A stretch of DNA of 64,000 nt from CAYNZP01 sp964401835. Lineage in GTDB: Bacteria; Planctomycetota; Phycisphaerae; SM23-33. Location: contig CAYNZP010000003.1 of assembly GCA_964401835.1 (NCBI GenBank), forward strand, positions 124,001 to 188,000, given 5' to 3'. Positions within the stretch are counted from its first letter, which is position 1; each line of letters opens with the position of its first letter. This document shows, one piece after another, positions 1-7,325 of this stretch. Both the position numbers and the translations under genes were made by a program. The notes below the pieces were generated by a model. It saw nothing but the letters and a program-made list of their open reading frames with translations, ran no database searches and had not been told where the DNA came from.

Positions 1-840
1 TGAAACGCCCTCCTGCTCGCAGGCGAAAAGTGTTCCGGTGCGGCAAAAGCCTGTTGCAACCTCATCGGTGATTAAAAGAACGTCATGCTTGCAAGTCAGC
101 TCCCTGAGTTTTTTCAGGAAGCCTTTCGGATGCGTCAACATGCCAGCTGCCCCTTGGATGAGTGGCTCGACGATTGCAGCGCAATATTCTCCGGGCGCCT
201 CAGTAAGAGCCGTTTCAATCTGGCCCAGCACAACCTCGGCGGCATTATCCCCGGCCGGGTGGTGATAGGTGTTCGGCGTATCAACGAAAGTGGTCTCGAA
301 TAGAAGTGGCTTAAAAATGTTATGGAACGTCTCCATCCCGCCGACACTGACCGAGCCGATCGTATCGCCATGATAGCTTTCTTTCAGCGCGATGAAACGC
401 CGGCGCTTCCTCTGCCCAAGGTTATGATAATACTGGTAGGCCATCTTGATGGCTATCTCGACGGCTGTGGCGCCGCTGTCGCTGTAAAAAACCTTGTCCA
501 GCCCGGCAGGAGTGATTCGCACCAGACGCTCAGCAAGCTCGATACTCGCTGGCGAAGCATAGCCAAGAAGCGTCGTATGAGCTACCTTTGCCAACTGCTC
601 GCGGATGGCGGTATCTATTCGCTCAACACGATGACCGTGCAGATTGCACCAAAGGCTGCTGAAGCCGTCGATATACCGCCTGCCCTCCGTGTCGATAAGT
701 TCAAAACCTTCCGCTTCGTCAATAACAAGCTGGTCGCCATCAAGCCACTGCTTCATCGGCGTGAATGGATGCCAGAGATATTCCTTATCGAGTTTTTTTA
801 GCAACTCGCCGGATTTGACCTTATCTGAACCTTCTGCCAT
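1..840 (-). CDS. bioA: Adenosylmethionine-8-amino-7-oxononanoate aminotransferase, 3' end cut by window edge
   Basis: Cytosolic PLP enzyme of biotin synthesis; it transfers an amino group, normally from SAM, to 7-keto-8-aminopelargonate. The first 280 residues are visible and read open to the left edge. They show the start typical of the family (HPFTPMKQW near residue 23), a class III aminotransferase core with YSDSGATAVEIA, the YHGDT motif and the LLITDEVATGFCRTG segment that holds the PLP-contacting Asp. The catalytic Lys lies beyond the edge. The ATG at 838-840 overlaps the TAA of the upstream SAM hydrolase gene (TAATG), so the two are probably translationally coupled. Identity is firm; only the C-terminal part is missing. 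Confidence 0.93.
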   Translation of the reverse strand, partial: MAEGSDKVKSGELLKKLDKEYLWHPFTPMKQWLDGDQLVIDEAEGFELIDTEGRRYIDGFSSLWCNLHGHRVERIDTAIREQLAKVAHTTLLGYASPASIELAERLVRITPAGLDKVFYSDSGATAVEIAIKMAYQYYHNLGQRKRRRFIALKESYHGDTIGSVSVGGMETFHNIFKPLLFETTFVDTPNTYHHPAGDNAAEVVLGQIETALTEAPGEYCAAIVEPLIQGAAGMLTHPKGFLKKLRELTCKHDVLLITDEVATGFCRTGTLFACEQEGVS

Positions 841-1652
841 TACCTCTCCATAGGTCTTTCGCTTAAAACCACCCTGGCTCCCACGCCAGCCTTGAAATAT
901 TCAGCCGCGCTGCCGCAATTAACGGCAATCTCCACCAGCCCCATCGAATTAAACAACGCCAGCGGCTGATTCTTCTCGGCAAAACCATACGTTCCCTGGA
1001 ACTGCCCGACCTCCTTGCCATCGCAGCTCAGTTGCAGCGATGTAAGATTGTCCCATCTCTTGCTGACCATCTCCTCGGAGATATTGCTAATGAGGTTACC
1101 GAACTGGTCGACATAAATCACCTCGCCTGTCAGCTCGTTTTCATTTTCGCCAACGACAGGAAGTTCGAGCAACTTGTACGTCTCCGGTGGCGGGCCGAGT
1201 TTTTCGATATTCAGGCCGTTGAGTATATGCCCCGCTATCGGTGCGAACAAGTCGCGGCCATGGAATGTCGCTGAAACATCCTCGACCGGCAAATATTGCG
1301 TGTTTCTCACCGAGTAAATCCCCTGCATCGGAAGCATTTGGGCTATGAGGGTTATCACGCCGTTATCGGGAAACAGGAAAAACTGATCGTCAAACTTACC
1401 GACCAGAATCCGCCTCTGCGTGCCTACCCCCGGATCGACAACCACAACGTGCAGCGTGCCTGGCGGAAATTCCGGCGCAGCCTGTGCCAGAACAAACGCA
1501 CCGGCCACGATGTCGTGCGGCGGCACATTGTGGCAAATGTCTACGATTCTCGCATACGGGCACGAGCGTAATATCGCGCCTTTCGTAGCGGCCACATATG
1601 GGTCGCTCATACCGAAGTCCGTAAGTAATGTCACAAGTTGAAGTTTCGCCAT
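840..1652 (-). CDS. SAM hydrolase / SAM hydroxide adenosyltransferase (DUF62 family)
   Basis: About 270 residues. The family splits S-adenosylmethionine into adenosine and methionine using a water-derived hydroxide. Visible family hallmarks are LLTDFGMSDPYVAATKGAI at the N-terminus, VVVDPGVGTQRR near residue 80 and FHGRDLFAPIAGHI in the middle, followed by the C-terminal beta-barrel domain. I chose the ATG at 1650-1652 (MAKLQLV) because homologues start there; an upstream in-frame start at 1691 would add 13 non-conserved residues. Its stop overlaps the start of bioA. As BioA normally consumes SAM, the pairing may be functional, but that is inference. Confidence 0.88.
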   Translation of the reverse strand: MAKLQLVTLLTDFGMSDPYVAATKGAILRSCPYARIVDICHNVPPHDIVAGAFVLAQAAPEFPPGTLHVVVVDPGVGTQRRILVGKFDDQFFLFPDNGVITLIAQMLPMQGIYSVRNTQYLPVEDVSATFHGRDLFAPIAGHILNGLNIEKLGPPPETYKLLELPVVGENENELTGEVIYVDQFGNLISNISEEMVSKRWDNLTSLQLSCDGKEVGQFQGTYGFAEKNQPLALFNSMGLVEIAVNCGSAAEYFKAGVGARVVLSERPMER

Positions 1653-1714
1653 AGTTTTTATCCCAGATACGCGGATGGCCGCGGGCAACATTAAAACCTT
1701 ATAATATTATTGAT

Positions 1715-2371
1715 ATGGAAGCAGAAAAAGCAAATCTCGCTGAAGTTCGCAATGTGATGGTAAAAACTCAGCTCAGGGCCCGCGGAATCACGGACGAAAA
1801 AGTTCTCAAAGCTTTTCGTGAAATCCCGCGTGAAATTTTCATCCCGCCAGACCGTATGTACGAGGCCTACGAAGACCGCCCCGTACCGATTGGCTACGGC
1901 CAGACCATCTCTCAGCCTTATGTGGTGGCACTCATGGTGCAGGCGCTTCACCCCCAGCCGCACCATCGCATACTCGACGTCGGGGCCGGCAGCGGATATC
2001 AGACAGCAATACTAGCCAGGCTGGTCAAGCATGTCTACGCCGTCGAGCGGATCGAGCAACTCACGGAACAGGCGATGGCGTCTTTGGCGTGGCTGAACTT
2101 TGAAAACGTAACGGTTTGGACCGGGGACGGCACGCTTGGCTATTCGACCGAGGCGCCTTTCGACGGCATTATCTGTGGGGCTGCCGCTCCCGAAGTGCCG
2201 CAGGCCTGGATAAAACAGCTCACCGAAGGCGGCAGGATTGTCATGCCTGTCGGCGGGCCGGACTATCAGGTGCTCGTATCTACCCAAAAGAAAGGCGATA
2301 AGATCATCAAGCATGAATACTGCGACGTGCGGTTCGTAAGGCTCATCGGCAAGGAGGGATGGCCAAGCTAA
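1715..2371 (+). CDS. pcm: Protein-L-isoaspartate O-methyltransferase
   Basis: 218 residues, normal length. It uses SAM to methylate L-isoaspartyl residues in aged proteins, starting their repair in the cytosol. Motif I of the methyltransferase fold is visible as LDVGAGSGYQTAILARL, preceded by the family's substrate loop GYGQTISQPYVVALM. The late motifs FDGIICGAAAPEVPQAW and GGRIVMPVGG are typical of PCMT. It is transcribed divergently from the SAM hydrolase gene with only 62 bases between starts. A TATAAT at 1700-1705 sits too close to the ATG to be convincing as its promoter. Confidence 0.93.
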   Translation: MEAEKANLAEVRNVMVKTQLRARGITDEKVLKAFREIPREIFIPPDRMYEAYEDRPVPIGYGQTISQPYVVALMVQALHPQPHHRILDVGAGSGYQTAILARLVKHVYAVERIEQLTEQAMASLAWLNFENVTVWTGDGTLGYSTEAPFDGIICGAAAPEVPQAWIKQLTEGGRIVMPVGGPDYQVLVSTQKKGDKIIKHEYCDVRFVRLIGKEGWPS

Positions 2372-2446
2372 CCCGCCACTTGACTTGCGGGGGTGCCTTG
2401 GTATCATCATTCCTGAGTTTCCAGTTTTTAGATTTTTTATTGTGCT

Positions 2447-4558
2447 TTGAATGTAATTCAATTCGGAAAAGTAACCGCCGCCGTGGGCCAGATTGAGCTA
2501 GATACCCCCGTACAGTATGTAAAAGGCGTCGGGCCGGTCCGCGCCAAACAACTCGCCGAACTCTCAATAGAAACCGTCGAAGACCTGCTGACCTACTTTC
2601 CACGCCGCTTCGACCTCCGCCGCCAGACCCAGCCGATAGATACTCTCCGCGGCGACGAGCCGACAGCCACCATCGCCGGCGAGGTAACGAAAGTCGGCTA
2701 CAAGCCCATCGGCCGTATGCCATTCTTCCAGTGCACACTCGACGACGGTTCGGCCAGCGTAGATGTAAAATGGTTTCACGGCGGCTACCTGCGAAACCAG
2801 ATATCCAGGGGCCTGTTCCTGGCCGTCAGCGGCAAGGTGGGCACATATAAAGGCAAACTCCAGTTCATCAATCCCACCTTCCAGGTTCTTTTCGACGTCG
2901 AAGGCCTTCAACTCGACCAGGACGAACTGCTGCCGGTATACCCAGCCGGTGCGAAACTCACCAGCGCGATAATTGGCAAGGTAATCAAAAACGTCCTGCC
3001 CCAGGCCCAGCACCTTTTGCCGCAGTGGTTCAACAAACAATATCTGGAGCAGCGCGGCCTGCTGAGCCGCCCCGCCGCCGTGCCCGCAATGCACCGACCG
3101 GAAGATAAAGACCACTGGGCAATGGCCCGGCGGAGAATGGCCTATGACGAGTGCCTGCTGATGCAACTCGGTATCGCCATAATGCGTATGAAGGAAATTT
3201 CCCGCCCAGCCTATGCTCTGAAAAATTCAGCCGAGATAGACTCGCGAATCCGCGCACGCTTCCCGTTCGAACTTACCGACGCCCAGAACCGCTGCGTTGA
3301 GGAAATCTCAACCGACCTGCGGCGGGAGCGGCCGGCAAACCGTCTGATTCAGGGCGATGTCGGCTCGGGCAAGACCGTCGTCGCGCTTTACAGTGCCCTG
3401 CTGGCCGTGGCCAACAGGAAGCAGGCAGCCATCATGGCCCCGACGGAAATCCTCGCCTCACAGCATTACAAAAAAGTCCTCGGCTACCTCGAAGGCTCGA
3501 AGGTCCGCACAGCCCTGCTTGTCGGCGGGCAGAAGGCAAAAGACCGCAATCGCATACTCGACGGCCTGGCGACCGGCTCGATAGATATCATCGTCGGCAC
3601 GCACGCACTTATCAGCGAGAGCGTAAAATTCTCGCAGCTTGGCCTGGTCGTCGTGGACGAGCAGCACAAATTCGGCGTCCAGCAGAGGAGTTCCATTCGC
3701 GGCAAGGGCTTTGCGCCGCATTATCTTGTAATGACAGCTACTCCGATACCCCGGACGCTGGCATTGACGGTGTTTGGCGATCTGGACGTTTCGCTGATCG
3801 ACTCTCTGCCGCCCGGCCGGGGCGTTACCGAAACCAAAGTGAAGACCGAAAAGCAGATGCCGGATGTGCTCAAGCTGGTCCGCGAGAAATTAGCGGCCGG
3901 CCAACAGGCGTATTTTATTTATCCGCTGGTGAACCCGTCTCCGCAGCTGGAGCTGACGGCGGCTGAAGACGCCTACAAGGAACTGGCAACGGGCGCGTTG
4001 AATGATTTCCGTGTGGGGCTTATTCACGGTCAGATGCCGGCTGAGAAAAAAGAAGCCGCCATGCAAAAGTTCCACTCCGGCGAGATTCAGGCGTTGGTCG
4101 CGTCTGTGGTTGTCGAGGTCGGCCTGGACGTAGCCGCTGCAAATGTCATGGTCGTCATGCACGCGGAACGTTTCGGCCTGGCGCAGTTGCATCAGCTTCG
4201 CGGCCGCATCGGCCGGTCGATACATGACGCGACGTGTATTCTGGTAGCCTCGCCGAGTAACCCGATAGCAAAGCAGCGGCTTGAAGTTATGGAAGCGACG
4301 TCGGATGGCTTTAAGATAGCCGAGGAAGATTTGCGAATCCGCGGCCCGGGCGAATTCTTCGGCACGCGCCAGCACGGCCTGCCGGAACTCAAAGTTGCCG
4401 ATTTAATAGAAGACTTCGAACTGCTTCGTCTGGCCCGGCGGGATGCGTTTGATATCGTCAACGACGACCCCGGCCTCAACGCTCCCCACAACCAACAACT
4501 CCGCCGCGAAATGATCAAAGCCTACGCAGGCAGATTGAATTTACTGGCCGGCGCATAG
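2447..4558 (+). CDS. recG: ATP-dependent DNA helicase RecG
   Basis: 703 residues as drawn. RecG remodels stalled replication forks and branch-migrates Holliday junctions. The N-terminal wedge/OB domain begins with VQYVKGVGPVRAKQLAEL and carries the fork-binding fold to about residue 240. The superfamily 2 helicase core follows: Walker A GDVGSGKTVVALY, the family-specific DEQH box followed by KFGVQQR, motif III MTATPIPRTLAL, and motifs V-VI in VVVEVGLDVAAANVMVV and LHQLRGRIGRS. The start drawn is a TTG at 2447; an in-frame GTG at about 2483 is an alternative and the conserved region begins after both. It seems to be transcribed alone. Confidence 0.96.
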   Translation: MNVIQFGKVTAAVGQIELDTPVQYVKGVGPVRAKQLAELSIETVEDLLTYFPRRFDLRRQTQPIDTLRGDEPTATIAGEVTKVGYKPIGRMPFFQCTLDDGSASVDVKWFHGGYLRNQISRGLFLAVSGKVGTYKGKLQFINPTFQVLFDVEGLQLDQDELLPVYPAGAKLTSAIIGKVIKNVLPQAQHLLPQWFNKQYLEQRGLLSRPAAVPAMHRPEDKDHWAMARRRMAYDECLLMQLGIAIMRMKEISRPAYALKNSAEIDSRIRARFPFELTDAQNRCVEEISTDLRRERPANRLIQGDVGSGKTVVALYSALLAVANRKQAAIMAPTEILASQHYKKVLGYLEGSKVRTALLVGGQKAKDRNRILDGLATGSIDIIVGTHALISESVKFSQLGLVVVDEQHKFGVQQRSSIRGKGFAPHYLVMTATPIPRTLALTVFGDLDVSLIDSLPPGRGVTETKVKTEKQMPDVLKLVREKLAAGQQAYFIYPLVNPSPQLELTAAEDAYKELATGALNDFRVGLIHGQMPAEKKEAAMQKFHSGEIQALVASVVVEVGLDVAAANVMVVMHAERFGLAQLHQLRGRIGRSIHDATCILVASPSNPIAKQRLEVMEATSDGFKIAEEDLRIRGPGEFFGTRQHGLPELKVADLIEDFELLRLARRDAFDIVNDDPGLNAPHNQQLRREMIKAYAGRLNLLAGA

Positions 4559-4899
4559 TAATTTGACGGGCAAGCATGCCCACACTTCCCTCTCGAACAC
4601 ATAAAAGTAAATTCACGCAAGTTTTTCTTGAAGTAATTGCCATCTTGCATTAACGTCAATAGTGTTAAATTTGGAGAAGTATATGCCCATCGGCATCACA
4701 ACAATCAGGTTTTTGTATATGGGCGCCGGCCATGGCGGTGGCGGGCATGGCACACACATCTAATTTCACTCATCTGTAACTCATCCGAGCACATTTGAAG
4801 AACCTTCAAATGTTTTCATTATTATCCTTTATGGGTGATTTGTTCCTAATATCTACCCATTGAGGAAAGAATACAAAACCTCTGAAAAGGAAAAATGCC
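4559..4899. other. 341-base gene-poor stretch between recG and the mttB homologue
   Basis: No conventional gene and no clear intrinsic terminator follows recG. The only structured item is the 26-codon ORF at 4683-4763, listed separately. The last 100 bases are AT-rich and lead into the ribosome binding site of the methyltransferase. No confident promoter hexamer pair was found. Confidence 0.6.
4683..4763 (+). CDS. Possible 26-residue Gly/His-rich small protein
   Basis: An ATG at 4683 follows a good Shine-Dalgarno sequence (GGAG at 4673-4676, six bases before the start) and opens a 26-codon frame ending in TAA at 4761-4763. The first half is mildly hydrophobic (MPIGITTIRFLYM). The second half alternates Gly and His (GAGHGGGGHGTHI), with three His among 13 residues, a composition seen in metal-binding peptides. 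It lies 136 bases before the methyltransferase start. I recognise no family. The strong ribosome binding site is the main support; a chance ORF cannot be ruled out. Confidence 0.4.
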   Translation: MPIGITTIRFLYMGAGHGGGGHGTHI

Positions 4900-6339
4900 A
4901 TGGGAACCTTACCTTTTGAACCTTCAGTGCGAGTGCGCGTTCTGGATGATAATTCGATTTCAAAGATCCATAACGCCGCCTTACAAGTACTCGAGCAGAC
5001 GGGGATCGCCATTCATACAGAAGAGGGCCGCAAGCTTCTTCTTGACGCCGGCTGCAAAACCTCCAGCAATGACGCAATCACTATTCCATCGAAACTCGTA
5101 GAGCAGGCTCTAAAGAGTGCGCCGTCATCCATAACTTTGCACGATCGGCTCGGTCAGGAGCGGTGTTTTCTTGAAGGCTGGAAGACGTCATTTGGGACCG
5201 GGTCTGACTGCCCGTTTATTTTAGACAGGAAAACAGAAGAAAAACGGCAATGCACATATGAAGACGTTGCCAATGGTGCGAGGGTGCTTGACTCTTTAGA
5301 GAACTTTGATTTTGTAATGCCTGTGGGAATTATTTCGGATCGGCCCAAATCTATCGCAGATGTTTATGAAATGGAGGTAACTCTGAGGAATACGGTCAAG
5401 CCGGTTGTCTTCACCGCCCACAACAAGCAGACATTCCAGGCCTCCATAGATCTTGCAGCAGCCGTTTCCGGAGGACTGGATGAACTGCAAGCCAAGCCCA
5501 TTATCCTTCTGTATGCCGAACCGACGTCGCCGCTGAAGCACATGCCCGAGTCGACCGACAAACTCATCCATGCTGCTCGAATGAGAATCCCGATTGTTTT
5601 CACACCATGCCCACTTGGCGGAGCCACCGCCCCGGCTACAGGGGCAGGAATGCTTGTCCAGGCAACGGCGGAGTCTCTGAGTGGGCTGGTCATCCACCAA
5701 CTCGCCAATCCGGGCGCGCCGTTCGTATTCGGCGGTGTACTGTATCTGCTTGACATGCGAACAATGATTTCTCCTTACGGGTCGCCTGAACTCCATCAAC
5801 TTTGCTCGGCACTTACTTGCATGGCCCATCATTACCAACTGCCGATGTTCGGAACGTGCGGTTGCAGTGACGCCAAGAGAGTCGACGCACAAGCAGGGCT
5901 CGAAGTCGGGTTCTCGGCCTTGATGGCTACACTTTCCGGCCAAAACCTTATCCACGACATCGGATTCCTCGAGTCCGCCTTGATAACCTCCTACGAGATG
6001 TACATTCTGACAGATGAAGCTATCGGGATGGCCAAGCACATCGCCAGGGGCGTGACCGTCGATAACGACACTCTCGCAGTAGATGTGATCAATTCTGTCG
6101 GTACGACCGGGGATTTTCTCACGCATGATCACACTCTAAAGCATTTCCGTAAAGAAGCGTACTTTCCGAAGATTCTGGATCGGACTAATTACGCCAACTG
6201 GGAGAAGTTGGGGAGTAAGACGATGGATGTGAAGTTGAAAGAGCAGGCCAACGAGATTCTTGGTTCACATAAAACCGAGCCAATAGCCCCTTCTGCAGCA
6301 AAGCAAATGAATAAAGTCATAGGTGGTCTAATAGTATGA
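4900..6339 (+). CDS. MttB-family (trimethylamine methyltransferase-like) corrinoid methyltransferase, non-pyrrolysine
   Basis: 479 residues. Members move a methyl group from a quaternary or tertiary amine to a corrinoid protein; non-pyrrolysine members include the glycine betaine methyltransferase MtgB. Family signatures include IHNAALQVLEQTGIAIHTEEG at the N-terminus (shown in parts), AEPTSPLKH near residue 210, and GTCGCSDAKRVDAQAG followed by NLIHDIGFLESALITSYEM. The frame contains no internal TAG, so the pyrrolysine of classical MttB is absent and the substrate is probably not trimethylamine. No corrinoid protein gene is adjacent. The ATG at 4900 follows AAGG at 4887-4890; an ATG five bases earlier is out of frame. 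Confidence 0.9.
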   Translation: MGTLPFEPSVRVRVLDDNSISKIHNAALQVLEQTGIAIHTEEGRKLLLDAGCKTSSNDAITIPSKLVEQALKSAPSSITLHDRLGQERCFLEGWKTSFGTGSDCPFILDRKTEEKRQCTYEDVANGARVLDSLENFDFVMPVGIISDRPKSIADVYEMEVTLRNTVKPVVFTAHNKQTFQASIDLAAAVSGGLDELQAKPIILLYAEPTSPLKHMPESTDKLIHAARMRIPIVFTPCPLGGATAPATGAGMLVQATAESLSGLVIHQLANPGAPFVFGGVLYLLDMRTMISPYGSPELHQLCSALTCMAHHYQLPMFGTCGCSDAKRVDAQAGLEVGFSALMATLSGQNLIHDIGFLESALITSYEMYILTDEAIGMAKHIARGVTVDNDTLAVDVINSVGTTGDFLTHDHTLKHFRKEAYFPKILDRTNYANWEKLGSKTMDVKLKEQANEILGSHKTEPIAPSAAKQMNKVIGGLIV

Positions 6340-6710
6340 ATTAACCATAAATTGGAAACAACTGGTTTGAATCCTTTCAAGTTTCTTAACAAGTTTAGTC
6401 CGAACTATAAATATTTGTATGCGCCTAGGGTCAAACATAAGGCCCCGGACAAAACATGTTGGGACCGATGAAACTAGTCGTAGGCTGAGCCTACTGAAGA
6501 AATCCCAAAAAATTCTTTTCATGGCCCGGTCGGGACTTATCCGTGTAATCTGTGGATTATGTTACCGCATTGCGCGCGAAGTGGCGTTTTTTGCGGGTAT
6601 ATATGGAAGGACTATCCTTCCCAAAAAATTCCGGTTTTTTGATAATTTGACAATTTAATAAGCGATATCGAACACAACCCCATCAACAGCCATTGCTTAA
6701 GCCATTTCAA
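6340..6710. other. Non-coding spacer with short inverted repeats
   Basis: No gene is supported here. Two perfect short hairpins are visible: a 7-bp stem with a 1-base centre at 6480-6494 (GTAGGCT/AGCCTAC) and a 7-bp stem with a 3-base loop at 6605-6621 (GGAAGGA/TCCTTCC). Neither is followed directly by a T-run, so neither looks like a standard terminator. A partly palindromic phrase, ATCCGTGTAATCTGTGGAT, lies at 6539-6557. The stretch may hold degraded sequence; its origin is unknown. Confidence 0.55.
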
Positions 6711-6820
6711 AACTGGGCAGTTTTGGGCAGAACTGGGCAGAACTGGGCAGAATTGGGCAGAATCGGGCAGAATCGGGCAGAATTGGGCAGATTCGGGCAG
6801 TTTCGGGCAGTTTCGGGCAG
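6711..6820. repeat. Tandem array: 11 copies of a 10-bp unit ending GGGCAG
   Basis: Eleven consecutive 10-base units each end in GGGCAG with a variable AT-rich 4-base lead (mostly aatt, aact, aatc or tttc). Two degenerate units follow, to 6840. The G-triplets on the + strand are therefore separated by exactly seven bases throughout, just within the usual G-quadruplex rule (G3 tracts, loops of 1-7). The period is also close to one helical turn. The array ends about 90 bases before hisI. Confidence 0.95.
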
Positions 6821-6907
6821 ATGCGGGTTTGACCGGGCCCGGCGGCTGGGTTAGCATGTCTAACTGATTTTTGGGAAAGAGTTTTAGTAGCCTTTTTGGA
6901 GAAGACA

Positions 6908-7303
6908 GTGAGCAAGTTGGAAGAAACAATCAAGAATCTGAAATACGACGCACACGGGCTGATCCCGGCTGTGTGCCTGGACGAGAAGACCAGGCAGGTG
7001 CTCATGATGGCGTACATGAACGAGGCCTCCCTGCTCGATACGGTCAAGACCGGCAAGACGCACTTCTGGTCTCGCAGCCGCAAGAAATACTGGATGAAAG
7101 GCGAATCGTCCGGCCACACGCAGGACGTCAAGGCCATCTACACCGACTGCGACATGGACACGATCGTCATCGAGGTAGCCCAGCACGGCGCAGCCTGCCA
7201 CAAGGGCTACTATTCGTGCTTCTACCGCAAGCTCAACGAGGCCGGCGACTGGGATGTTGTCGGCGAGAAGATTTTCGACCCGGACGACGTCTATAAAAAG
7301 TAG
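6908..7303 (+). CDS. hisI: Phosphoribosyl-AMP cyclohydrolase
   Basis: 131 residues, normal for the stand-alone enzyme, with no HisE domain fused. It opens the purine ring of phosphoribosyl-AMP, the third step of histidine synthesis. The conserved core is visible: LIPAVCLDEKTRQVLMMAYMN, then THFWSRSRKKYWMKGESSGH, and the metal-binding region YTDCDMDTIVIEV with AACHKGYYSCFYR. I chose GTG 6908 because GGAG at 6898-6901 lies six bases upstream; the in-frame TTG at 6896 would place that ribosome binding site inside the gene. trkH begins 22 bases after the stop. Confidence 0.94.
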   Translation: MSKLEETIKNLKYDAHGLIPAVCLDEKTRQVLMMAYMNEASLLDTVKTGKTHFWSRSRKKYWMKGESSGHTQDVKAIYTDCDMDTIVIEVAQHGAACHKGYYSCFYRKLNEAGDWDVVGEKIFDPDDVYKK

Positions 7304-7325
7304 CCCGAAACCGGGGGCAACGAGT

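Noticed and set aside
322..801. 159-residue ORF on the + strand
   Set aside because: It is antisense to bioA, which has clear aminotransferase motifs on the reverse strand, and its translation matches no family.
1700..1705. TATAAT as pcm promoter
   Set aside because: It ends nine bases before the pcm ATG and has no matching -35 box; the transcript would have almost no leader.
5296..6132. 278-residue reverse-strand ORF
   Set aside because: Antisense shadow of the MttB-family gene.
4900..6339. Pyrrolysine-containing methyltransferase
   Set aside because: The frame has no internal TAG and no pyl genes are present, so the pyrrolysine form is excluded.
6480..6621. Short hairpins as terminators of the mttB homologue
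   Set aside because: Neither hairpin is followed by a T-run, so an intrinsic terminator is not supported.
6711..6820. CRISPR array
   Set aside because: Units are 10 bases with no spacers and no cas genes; it is a simple tandem repeat.
6612..7137. Two reverse-strand ORFs (105 and 146 residues) rich in CPxLP repeats
   Set aside because: They are translations of the 10-bp G-rich array in different frames; a 10-base period stays open in all frames, and they also run antisense to hisI.
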